From Hyphomicrobium facile (GTDB lineage Bacteria > Pseudomonadota > Alphaproteobacteria > Rhizobiales > Hyphomicrobiaceae), in NCBI RefSeq assembly GCF_900116175.1, contig NZ_FPCH01000001.1, positions 1,242,501 to 1,306,500 of the forward strand: a stretch of 64,000 nucleotides of DNA. Reading direction: 5' to 3'. Positions within the stretch are counted from its first letter, which is position 1. The number at the start of each line of letters is the position of its first letter. This document shows positions 8,356 through 16,900 of this stretch, piece by piece. A program made the translations under genes and the position numbers. The notes beneath the pieces are model-generated. The model was not told the DNA's origin. It was given only the letters and a program-made list of their open reading frames with translations, and searched no databases.

Positions 8356-9639
8356 TCATTCCGACTCTGCGGTCGATGCTTCATTCCGACTCTTGGCCGC
8401 GGATTGTTCTCGATTTTGATTGCTTTCGATCCAGGCGCGACGGCGCCGTGCGGCGGTGACGCGCTGGGTCTCAGTCCGCTTCACATAGAGCCTCGCGGCT
8501 TCCGGCGTTTTGTGCCCCGAGAGTGCCATGACGCCCTGCTCTGTAAGTTCAGCATCGCCGAGTTCCGTGAGGCCGCCATGCCTGCAGGCGGCCAATGTGA
8601 GATCACGCGCAAGTTTGGCTTTCGTGGCGGCCTTTCGTACTCGCGCGCGGGCATCGCGCATTTTGAATGGGCGAGCTGGCTTCGATTTTCCCCTTTTCGG
8701 CATCATCAACACGACAGGAACGCCGAGGCGGTCCAAGCCCTCGAGATATGCTGTCAGCTCTGGGAACAGAGGGCCATCTTCATCTGAAAGCGGCAGCCAC
8801 ACGAGTTCACCCGTCTTGTGGTGAAGGATACGAACCGCATCTGGTCGTTCCGTTGGACGGTAATCCGTCCAGGTGAGATGGCCGGCTAAGACATTTTCGG
8901 GGCGTTGATGCCATTCGAAACAAATCAAGGGCACAGCAGCGAGATGAATTTCGCCCACTGCAATGAGCGCCTTGTGGAGCGCATAGGCTTCCTCGCGCGA
9001 GGCGGGTCGTGTCGTGCTGGTGTTGTAATCGAGTTCAACCCCTCGGAACGGATTTTCGGAAGGAATGGTCTTTGGATAGAGCCGATGGACGGCGTCCCAC
9101 GCTCTTGCCATGATAGTGATGGCCAGGTTTGCAGTTCGGAGACGTCGCTCGACCCGTTTTCCCGGTTGAAGTTTGGCGTAGAGCGTATCTACCGCCCGGG
9201 CGCTCATTGAGGTGGCCTTGAGTTGACCCAGCCGTCCGCCGTCCTTCGTTTGGTAGAGCAAAACTAGGTCGAAGACTTTTTGATATTCAAGGCGCGATCT
9301 GGCTGAAACCTTTTCCCAAGCCCGGCTGCGTTTATAGCGCTCGACGAGCCAATCGAGCGAGCCCATGTCACCGCGTGCGTCAAGATCCGGGGGCGTCTCT
9401 GGTCGCAATCGCCAAGCATCGAGATGATGATTTAGAAGTTCGGCGCGCGCGATCGCTCCAGCATAGCTGTTTCCAAGAGATTGGCGATGAACTGGGCAAC
9501 CAGCTTTTAGATCCCGGGTGGCCGGCGCCCAATAATAACAAATGCCGCTTCCACCCAGCTGTTTGGCGACCATATAGCGAGGCCAATTCGCCGGCTTCAA
9601 AGTAGATCTGCGACGTCGACGCTTTTGAGGGTTTTGCAT
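8356..9639 (-). CDS. int: Tyrosine recombinase / integrase of the island
   Basis: Site-specific recombinase expected to integrate and excise the island at tRNA-Lys. In 427 residues it has a basic N-terminus, a SAM-like arm domain (about residues 85-190) and a C-terminal catalytic domain. The catalytic arginine is probably in WHQRPENVL, the lysine in HHKTGE, the second arginine and histidine in ACRHGG, and the C-terminal GHKTPEAARLYVK holds His and the nucleophile Tyr. The usual first H of HxxR appears to be alanine, a tolerated variant. It reads towards the tRNA and ends 33 bases from it. The ATG at 9639 overlaps the upstream gene by 43 bases; a later start cannot be excluded. Confidence 0.93.
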   Translation of the reverse strand: MQNPQKRRRRRSTLKPANWPRYMVAKQLGGSGICYYWAPATRDLKAGCPVHRQSLGNSYAGAIARAELLNHHLDAWRLRPETPPDLDARGDMGSLDWLVERYKRSRAWEKVSARSRLEYQKVFDLVLLYQTKDGGRLGQLKATSMSARAVDTLYAKLQPGKRVERRLRTANLAITIMARAWDAVHRLYPKTIPSENPFRGVELDYNTSTTRPASREEAYALHKALIAVGEIHLAAVPLICFEWHQRPENVLAGHLTWTDYRPTERPDAVRILHHKTGELVWLPLSDEDGPLFPELTAYLEGLDRLGVPVVLMMPKRGKSKPARPFKMRDARARVRKAATKAKLARDLTLAACRHGGLTELGDAELTEQGVMALSGHKTPEAARLYVKRTETQRVTAARRRRAWIESNQNREQSAAKSRNEASTAESE

Positions 9640-9866
9640 GTCAATCGCTCGATAGATCTGTCCAATTCATCACGTAACCATCGCCGACCTTTGCCTGGTA
9701 TTATGGTGGGAGGAGGATAGATTCTTCCCGCCGATCGCAAAAAGCTCCGCACAGAGACTTCATCGACGTATCGTGCCGCGGTCTCAGCGCGCATCAGACG
9801 CGGCCATTGGCGATCGCCAAGGGGCAACGATTGTATTCTCGAAAGTGCGTCTGAGTCTGATCGCAT
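9597..9866 (-). CDS. Small helix-turn-helix protein, excisionase-like
   Basis: 89 residues directly upstream of and overlapping the integrase gene. The segment RAETAARYVDE...SVRSFLRSAG followed by a basic GKGRRWLRDELD resembles the winged MerR/AlpA-type DNA-binding fold used by excisionases and recombination directionality factors. The position suggests that it controls direction of recombination or integrase expression. Role inferred from fold-like pattern and context only. Confidence 0.55.
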   Translation of the reverse strand: MRSDSDALSRIQSLPLGDRQWPRLMRAETAARYVDEVSVRSFLRSAGRIYPPPTIIPGKGRRWLRDELDRSIERLTCKTLKSVDVADLL

Positions 9867-10311
9867 GCCTCCTGGATGGGAGCGAACAGCAAGCCTCGCA
9901 AGTTCAGAATTTATGCATCCGGCAATGGCAGGGTTTGCCGAGGTTTGTCCTGGTTCGCCAGGATTTCACTTTCTCGTTATCTTAAATTAGGCCACGGAAT
10001 GTTTGATCGTTGCGGGCCTAATACTTTACTAGTCGGACTTGCCTGCTTCGCGTAAACAGCACTAACGCCAAAATAGTAAGACCAAGCCTCTGGCATCCGG
10101 TTATTTGCGCTGGCGCCGACGAACAATGTTTCTCAGAGTTTCCATCTGCTGATCGGCTCCCACAAGACGAAGGCTGTTTTGTCCAAATGGCAGACATTCG
10201 CGAAATTAAGAGGTGCTCCAACAGCGCGTTGTTGGCGGCGTCAGCTTGTCGATGTTAACCGGACACCCGGGGCTTTTCAGAAGTGGCCTCAAGCAAATCG
10301 GTCGGCCGCCT
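9867..10311. other. Gene-poor stretch, probably decayed
   Basis: No reading frame here has a good start or a recognisable motif, and all frames are interrupted. Short coding-like pieces appear on the minus strand around 10020-10260 but carry stops. It may be decayed island DNA. Confidence 0.4.
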
Positions 10312-10548
10312 TCAATGAAGCGGTTGCTGACCTATCCTTCGATACGTCTTGCCGGCGATCATGCGTTTGACCTAGCCGACATTGCGGGCCTCGATCTTAA
10401 GCGCAATATCTTCGACGGATAGCCGTGTCTCCGACAGACGGCGGATGCTGCAGACTTGACCCGGCGTCAAAACATCCTCCCTGCCGGCCAGCACCTTCAG
10501 ATAAAAATCGTCGCTCCGCCAAAGTTCGGCGAGAAAAGGATTTGTCAC
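10312..10548 (-). pseudogene. Broken helix-turn-helix protein with in-frame nonsense codon
   Basis: A minus-strand frame runs from GTG 10548. It contains TPGQVCSIRRLSET, then a homeodomain-like LSVEDIALKIEARNVG, stops at TAG (10374-10372), and continues in the same frame as VKRMIAGKTYRRIG to a TGA at 10314-10312. The continuation completes a helix-turn-helix pattern of the type 'ARNVGQVKRxxAGKTYRRI', so a CAG to TAG change is the simplest explanation. It is probably a former small regulator or recombination accessory gene of the island. Below 80 codons, so recognition rests on pattern alone. Confidence 0.4.
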
Positions 10549-10863
10549 GCTGCTCTGCGGTGCAGAGCCTTTAATTCCGGTGACGGCCGACTTCGAGAAA
10601 GTCGATTGCTCAGACGAGGACGTTCATGCTGCCAATCATGGCGATGGTGCGGCCTGAGAGGCCAATTTGGGCGTAGGGATTCTGCGCTCACCAAATCGTG
10701 AAACCCCGCCAAACCCTGCCAACCCATGACGTTACATGCCAGGCCCGAGTGCGAGAAAATGGGCCTTTTCATAAGAGTTTTTCGCGGTTTTGATCGTGCG
10801 CGTCGGCAAGGCTGACGGCAGGTGCGGGGCATCGCACACCGAGGACACTTAGGAGGGAAGGTC
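10549..10863. other. Non-coding stretch before the nucleotidyltransferase gene
   Basis: No supported gene. Frames on both strands are short and without ribosome binding sites. The right end holds AGGAGGG, the ribosome binding site of the next gene. Confidence 0.4.
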
Positions 10864-11550
10864 ATGCGCGTTGATTGGAATGAACGAATAGGCGGCATCA
10901 AAATGATTGAAATTCGCGATTTTCTGAGGGTCCACGGGCGCCACGTATCGAAGTCTCTCGTATCGCAGCGTTTAAGCGTTGGTGAAGAAACCGCGATGAT
11001 TATCGTTGGAAAGCTATTGTCAGAAGATTTTGTAGCCGTCGAGGATGAGGATCGAGGTGAGCGACGCTATAAAATAACCGACAAGGGGTGTCGGCTAGCC
11101 TCCACGCGGGCTGTCAAAAGGATCGACAGGCACGAGGCTGTGCCCATCCTTCATAGATTTCATGCTCGTATTGAAGCGGTGAATGCGCGACGCGACCTTA
11201 TTTTCTTCATAAGGGAGGTACGCCTGTTTGGAAGCTTCATAGACCCGCTAGCGACGGACTACGGTGACCTAGACGTCGCGATAGACTTTCAAGATAAGTC
11301 AAGGTTCAATGGCGATCTCAAGGGTCATTGCGAGGCGCGAGCAGACCTCCATGGCAGGTTTCTGTACGGGTGGCATGCGGTTAAGTACTGCAAAGAGGAA
11401 GTCAGGAAGCTCGTAGCGGCACGAGATCGTTATATCTCTGTGAGTTGCATGGTGACGCTCGAGCGGATTAAGGCGCCTTCAGAACCGTTCTATATAGCGC
11501 CCGATAAAGTCGATGACCTTACAACGTCTGAACATGCTTCTGCTACATAG
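10864..11550 (+). CDS. Winged-helix plus nucleotidyltransferase-fold protein
   Basis: 228 residues. The N-terminal part (about 1-85) looks like a winged helix domain. The middle carries the polymerase-beta type nucleotidyltransferase signature LFGSFIDPLATDYGDLDVAI (about residues 120-139), with GS and the DxD pair. ATG 10864 follows a strong AGGAGGG ribosome binding site; upstream in-frame codons lack one. Such proteins often transfer a nucleotide to a protein or RNA, for example in toxin-antitoxin pairs, but no HEPN or other partner gene is adjacent. It is one of two plus-strand cargo genes. Confidence 0.6.
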   Translation: MRVDWNERIGGIKMIEIRDFLRVHGRHVSKSLVSQRLSVGEETAMIIVGKLLSEDFVAVEDEDRGERRYKITDKGCRLASTRAVKRIDRHEAVPILHRFHARIEAVNARRDLIFFIREVRLFGSFIDPLATDYGDLDVAIDFQDKSRFNGDLKGHCEARADLHGRFLYGWHAVKYCKEEVRKLVAARDRYISVSCMVTLERIKAPSEPFYIAPDKVDDLTTSEHASAT

Positions 11551-11994
11551 CCGGAAACGGACTGCTCCGGCGGCGCAGGTGGTCAAGGTTCTTAACAGCC
11601 TGAACCACAAAGGAAATTTTCGGGATTCGCTTGGAGCTCCCCAGGGGCCTTCCCGCGATGAGGTTCGATGCCCAGAAGAGGACTCGAACCCGGTTTGGCG
11701 CCCCAGGAGGGACTCGAACTCAGTCTGGTGCCCTCCAGGGATTCACTGATCGCCCCCCAAACAATCCATGCAAAAGAAGCATTCAGTGAATGCCGCACGC
11801 GGTGGGTCGTCAGGGGGCGACACAAGCATTGATCATCATGCGCACCTTGCATGGCTCGCGAAATATCCTGCGAAACGACCAGGAATAAAGAGGTCTGGCA
11901 GGGTTTGGCGGGGTGAGAAAAAATGCTCGGTGCAGGGCTTAATAGGGCATATTTGAGGCGCAACAGGGGGCGGATAGCCTAGTTCCTAGCGTGC
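11551..11994. other. Non-coding stretch with tRNA-like 3' fragments and a palindrome
   Basis: No gene is supported. It contains two imperfect tandem units of about 30 bases (11670-11729) that on the minus strand read like T-arm plus acceptor 3' ends of a tRNA (GGGTTCGAGTCC and GAGTTCGAGTCC), and a perfect 15-base palindrome GCATTCA-G-TGAATGC at 11779-11793. Confidence 0.45.
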
Positions 11995-13071
11995 TCAATG
12001 ATCCTCTGAGGTCACGCGCTGATCAGCCAATGTGATCATTTCAAGGATCAAAGTTTCGGGTTCGATGTGAAGGGGGTCGAATGCCGCGACACGGTCCTTC
12101 GCCCACTGAAGCCAATCCGCGAGCGAGCGGTCCGCTACGACCACTGAGAAGTCGGCAGTGTTGCGCTCAAGGTGGGCAATGAGCACCCCTAGTTTGTCCA
12201 GAGCCTCGAGTCGCTTGGCGTATGAAACAAATTCCGCCCAACGACGCTCGTCGCGCCGTCTGTATGCTTCTTCCTCACGTTTTTTCTGCCGTTCATCGAA
12301 TTCTCGTTTTGCCCGCTTCTCTTCGTCCTGTCGTATGCGAAGAAGCGCGGGTGCCGCCTTGAGAAGTGCGGAAACAATCTCGGGCGCCATGTCCTCCAGT
12401 CGCTTGGTGGCGGTGTCCTTCCACTGTCTTCGGATGAGGTTGTGCTGCCCTAAGAAGCTCTCGATGCTGAAGATGAAGTCGCCGGTCGGTTTGAGGTCAT
12501 AAGAGATGTCATTGACCCCGCTTCTTTTTATTGCGGTACGTCTTTTCCTTTCGCGCAGAGTGCAGCTAATCTCGATCGTTTCATATGCGAAATAGATGTG
12601 ATTTCGTTCGTGTCGTGCGAGAGGTTTGATGCCGTGCTCTTCGACCGCTTTGAATATTGGATCCAAGATCTGTTGCTTGCGTAGCTCTGACGCGCTCCGG
12701 ACCGATGCGAAGTGGGGATGAGTAGCAATGAAATCCTTCCGTTGTTCACGCCATCCAGCGATAACCGGATGCGGTTTTAATGAGGCTCTTGACTGATCCT
12801 CTTGTTCCTCCTGACGTGTAAGGACGATATGGGAAGGCGTCGCTGGCGATGGGCTGGGTAATTTGCGTTGGAAGACAAATTTGCCTTCTTGTTTGCGCTT
12901 CCAATAGGAGGGGCGCGGGTAAGGAATCTGAAGTTCATCGAAGATTTTTTTCAGGCGGTGAGGCGTGATGCTCAATTCCTGCGCCAGCGTCTCTAAAGGA
13001 GCCTTCCATGCGCGCGTGTACAACTCCTTGCGCGTGTGAATTGTCTCGCTGTTCTGACTCGGATCCCGCAT
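11995..13071 (-). CDS. Conserved hypothetical protein with N-terminal helix-turn-helix-like domain
   Basis: 358 residues from ATG 13071, which is preceded by GAGG at seven bases; a longer open frame extends upstream to 13272 but has no such support. The N-terminal segment RKELYTRAWKAPLETLAQEL...PHRLKKIFDELQIPYPRPSYW resembles a helix-turn-helix domain seen in uncharacterised proteins of mobile elements. A long charged, probably coiled-coil region (roughly residues 240-300) follows. No catalytic motif was recognised. Palindromic boxes lie between it and the serine recombinase gene. Confidence 0.55.
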   Translation of the reverse strand: MRDPSQNSETIHTRKELYTRAWKAPLETLAQELSITPHRLKKIFDELQIPYPRPSYWKRKQEGKFVFQRKLPSPSPATPSHIVLTRQEEQEDQSRASLKPHPVIAGWREQRKDFIATHPHFASVRSASELRKQQILDPIFKAVEEHGIKPLARHERNHIYFAYETIEISCTLRERKRRTAIKRSGVNDISYDLKPTGDFIFSIESFLGQHNLIRRQWKDTATKRLEDMAPEIVSALLKAAPALLRIRQDEEKRAKREFDERQKKREEEAYRRRDERRWAEFVSYAKRLEALDKLGVLIAHLERNTADFSVVVADRSLADWLQWAKDRVAAFDPLHIEPETLILEMITLADQRVTSEDH

Positions 13072-13105
13072 GTGATCCTCAATACGAGAGGAGGACCCCC
13101 ACCAG

Positions 13106-13123
13106 AAAAAAGGGTCCTTTTTT
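13106..13123. promoter_or_regulatory. AT-flanked palindrome A6-GGGTCC-T6 (box 1)
   Basis: AAAAAAGGGTCCTTTTTT is a near-perfect dyad 35 bases upstream of the start at 13071. Its reverse complement nearly recurs as box 2 at 13216-13231. The pair suggests operators for a dimeric regulator, possibly the downstream protein itself. A dual role as transcription end is possible. Confidence 0.35.
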
Positions 13124-13215
13124 GTGCAGCCTCGTTGCATGATGGTTAGCGGCCTGGGTATCTTTGGATTTGCAGGGGTGTTTGCCCACTCAAGCACCCC
13201 TTTCAAATAGTGAGT

Positions 13216-13231
13216 AAAAAGGACCCTTTTT
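13216..13231. promoter_or_regulatory. AT-flanked palindrome A5-GGACCC-T5 (box 2)
   Basis: AAAAAGGACCCTTTTT is an inverted copy of box 1 about 100 bases away, in the divergent region between the hypothetical gene and the serine recombinase gene. Confidence 0.35.
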
Positions 13232-13306
13232 GATACTTTTCCACCATCTACTTGGATGCTGCCCGCAATCACCTGAGGGTGGTGCTGGCGTCATAGGACT
13301 TTGGGC

Positions 13307-13810
13307 ATGCTGATTGGCTATGCGCGCGTTTCCACGGATGACCAGAGTCTGGATCTGCAGATCGACGCGCTCAAGCAGGCAAAATGCACGAAGATCTTTT
13401 GCGACCCGGGATATTCAGGTGCGCTCGAATACCGGCCAGCTCTCGATGAAGCGATACGTTGGCTGAAGACAGGCGATACGCTTGTCACCTGGAGACTTGA
13501 TCGATTGGGCCGAAGCCTTTCCCATCTCATCTCACTCGTCGCGGATCTCGAGGGCAGGGGAGTGGCGTTCCGGTCGATTTCGGATGCTATCGATACGAGC
13601 ACCGCTGGTGGCCGGCTTCAGTTTCATCTGTTGGGCGCTTTGGCCGAGTTTGAACGTTCCCTCATCAGTGAACGCACCAAAGCGGGGTTAGCTGCTGCTC
13701 GTGCCAGAGGTACGAGGTTGGGACGGCCAGCGAAGCTCGTTCGAAGAGACTGCGACGCGGCTCCTACGAAACCCGCGAAATCGCCTTTGGCGAATGTGGC
13801 CCAAGCCTAA
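13307..13810 (+). CDS. Serine recombinase (resolvase/invertase), C-terminus altered
   Basis: Small serine recombinase of the resolvase/invertase family. YARVSTDDQSLDLQ at the N-terminus holds the nucleophile serine, and RLDRLGRS and ALAEFERSLISERTKAGLAAARARG are the classic downstream blocks. ATG 13307 follows AGGA. After GRPAKL, where family members carry a helix-turn-helix, the frame diverges. An alternative frame downstream (about 13760-13840) reads SLNVSPVTLRRAI, which looks like a recognition helix. The gene is therefore probably frameshifted and may not bind its site. 167 residues as read. Confidence 0.8.
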   Translation: MLIGYARVSTDDQSLDLQIDALKQAKCTKIFCDPGYSGALEYRPALDEAIRWLKTGDTLVTWRLDRLGRSLSHLISLVADLEGRGVAFRSISDAIDTSTAGGRLQFHLLGALAEFERSLISERTKAGLAAARARGTRLGRPAKLVRRDCDAAPTKPAKSPLANVAQA

Positions 13811-13962
13811 ATGTTTCTCCGGTCACACTGCGGCGAGCAATTTCTGTCCGACGCAACGTTAGGCCAATCAGTGGCAGACAATCGGTTTCGCAAGTATCCG
13901 TTGAATTGTATTTCTACGCTCAAATGTCATCTCATGCGCGAGGACATTGCTATGATGTCCAC

Positions 13963-16900
13963 TCACGCTCGACGTCGCTCGTTGCCATCGCTTGAGGCCT
14001 GCCGCGTGCCGTCGCACTTTGGATATTGTGTGCATCCGTAGAACTTTCCACGCCGCCCGGTACGAAGCGCTGTTGGGGATTTGCACTTAGGACATTTTGG
14101 GCCGAGTAGAGGCAGTGAATCTGCATCGGGATCTTCAGCGTTTCGTGTAGCACTATTGCCGTTCAGTGACTTCTCGTTTGCCCTCCAGCCGCACTCGCTT
14201 TCACAGGCGAAGTACGGACCAAACCGGCCATCGTTATAGATGGATCGGCTGTCGCATTCCGGACAACGCGGGTTTTCGGCATCAGCGACAGATGAGGCGG
14301 CCTTGTCTGTCGACATACGCCGTTTTGACATGTGACCAGCGATTGCAGCCGCATAGCCTTCGTTGACGGCGCGGGTCATCGTTTCATCGGAGCGGCCCGC
14401 GTGGCTAAGGGCGTTGAGCGAGCCCAGCCAAACGATCCGATTGTCGATCAGGCAAATTTTTTGGTGGATCTTTGCACGGCAATCGACAGTCACACCGATG
14501 CCTTCGAGCATGTCGAGAGCTTCACTGCCTTGCTCTCGTGGTACGGAGCCATTGGTCTGTGGGGGGCGCGTGACGCATCGGATCTTCAACCCATCGGCAA
14601 TTTTGGCGCGGAACAAGTCGCCCAGCTTCCCGACGCGGGCAGGCGTGACATAGCCGGAGAAAATAACGATCGATCGCTTTGCTTCACGGATATCGTGCTC
14701 CAGTGCCAGTTCGAAAGTTGGCTCGTCGAAGATGCCGAACGTCTCGATCATCTTTTCGAACGGCGGCTGTCCCAAGAGACCCTTCAGATCCCGCTCTATG
14801 GGGCGTAAGGCGAGGACGTCGCTGCCTCGGATTACCTGGCCACCTCCCTGCATATCAAAGAGCACCGAACGAAGCAGGGATGTGGAGGGCAATTTGCGGT
14901 CGAGGTAGGTGAGGTTTGCCAGCACAATCAGTCGATGCTTGGCGCGACTGATGGCAACGTTGATGAGGCGTGCGCCGACATTCTTCGGCGGCACGCCTTG
15001 GACGAACTGACCCAGGCTCCAGGCCCCACCATGTGATTCTGGGATGTCCAGTAGCATCGTGCTGCGTTCGTCGCCCTGGTAGCTGTGGACCGTGCCGACC
15101 TGCACTTTGTCGTGTAGATTTTCTCCCTCCAGAAGTTTGCCTATGATCTTTGCCTGCGCGGAATAGGGCGTGCAGATACCTAGATCCTCATGCTCTTGAA
15201 TGGCGCCGTGCTTGGCGAAGTGGAACGCAATATTCCTCACGAGGAGCGCGTTCATCAGGTTGAATCGGGAGAAGAAGGCGTTCTGCGATTCAAACGGCCA
15301 CAGGTCGGAGGTGTCGACAATCGTCAGGGGCTGATTGAAGGGCGGAGGTACTTGGTCCGTCGCTTCGAGCCGATCCGCGGCAGTTCCAAGTTTTCCGGCA
15401 TACATTGGCTCGGCGATCAGCTGGCAGATGGTGCGATGCATGCGATACTGCGTGTTGAGCATCATGATGCGCGGATCGTTCTCATTAATTCCGTTAGCGG
15501 TGAAGGCGTCCGTGCCAATGGCATCAACGATGCTCTGCTGTTCACTCGGTACAATGGGGGGGATCTGCCGAAAGTCGCCGCACACGATGACGCGATCTTT
15601 GGCGAGGCCGGTTGCGAACCACGCCACAGGCAGCAGCACCATCGATGCCTCGTCTATGATGACCAAATCGACTTGGCCGATTTCTCGGACGGCCAAGTAG
15701 GCTTTGGTACACGTGACTCCGAGTATGCGCGCTTCCTTGATAATGGTTTCGCGAATGGCAGCAATCTTGGCCTCGATATCACGCAGCTCTGCGATAAAAT
15801 CTGAGCGCTCGTCGGCAGCGATGCGGATGGCTTCCTCGGCCGCCGTCCTATCTTCTCCGGCAAGGGTGTTTCGCATGGCGTCATGATCGGTGGCAGCCGC
15901 GTCGAACACGCGTTTGGCGGTTTCGTAACGCTGCCTGACAGCTTGCATCTGGGCTTCAATATTCGCGTGTTCGGCCTCAGCGGCGGCAAGATCACGCGTG
16001 ATGCTTTCTTCATTGCGGCTCAGCAAGGTGAAGAAGGCCTTCTGCCGCTTCTCCAGCTCGGCCTGGAAATCGGTCGTGCGCTGCGCGTTGCGTTGGTGCG
16101 AGCGTTGGGCGCTCTCGGCGTCGGAGGCAATCTTCGCAAGCAGTTCGCGTGCTGCCGCCAGCTCCGCGGCGGCTCGGTCAAGCTTCCCGAATCTTGCAAT
16201 AAGTCGCTGGCTCTTGAGGGTCCGGGCATCGAGCAACTCCAAAGCACGCTCGACCTGCGCGCGACGGTGCCGCAACTCCTGGCTGCGCCGTTCCACGATG
16301 CCGTCGATGGTAACGTAGTCCGCGTAGTCGTTGAGTTTTTTGTCGGCGATCCGACCTAATCTGACGACCCGCCCTTCCCGCATGGCTGGATGGTCAGTCT
16401 CAAGGGCTTTACAGATGCTGTACAGCACCTGATCGACGGCTTTATTCGTATTTGAGCAGACAAGGATGCGCCGACCGCTTTCGAAAACCGCTCGGACGAT
16501 CTCGGCCAACGTCTTAGTCTTGCCACAGCCGGGGGGACCCCAGATCCACGTTACGGCGGCGGTGGATGCCGCCGCGAAGGCGCGCTGCTGTGCTGCGTTG
16601 AGCTCTTTCGGCGGCTTTGCATCGATGAGCTCTGGCTTGGTAGGATGGGCATTCCGGCCAGCGATGCTGTCGGCAAGATCACGGTTGAGGCTCACTTCGC
16701 CTTTCTTGACCTGCTCGATCTTGGTCACCAATGCGGCAAGCAGGGCGGTGGTGTCAATGACCAGAATGGCCTTGGCGATCTCGGCGCCTAAATCTTCGCG
16801 TAGGGCAAGAACGAGGCGACCTGCTGAGATGGAGACGATGGTGCCTTCGACGCGGCGTCCAAAGGCCTGCAGCTCAATCTGAGCTTCTTCGAACAGCTCG

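Noticed and set aside
10545-10901. A 118-codon minus-strand frame
   Set aside because: Arginine-rich shadow composition, overlaps the well-supported nucleotidyltransferase start, and no motif.
13811-14041. A 76-codon frame after the serine recombinase
   Set aside because: It runs into the 3' end of the large helicase gene and has no ribosome binding site or motif.
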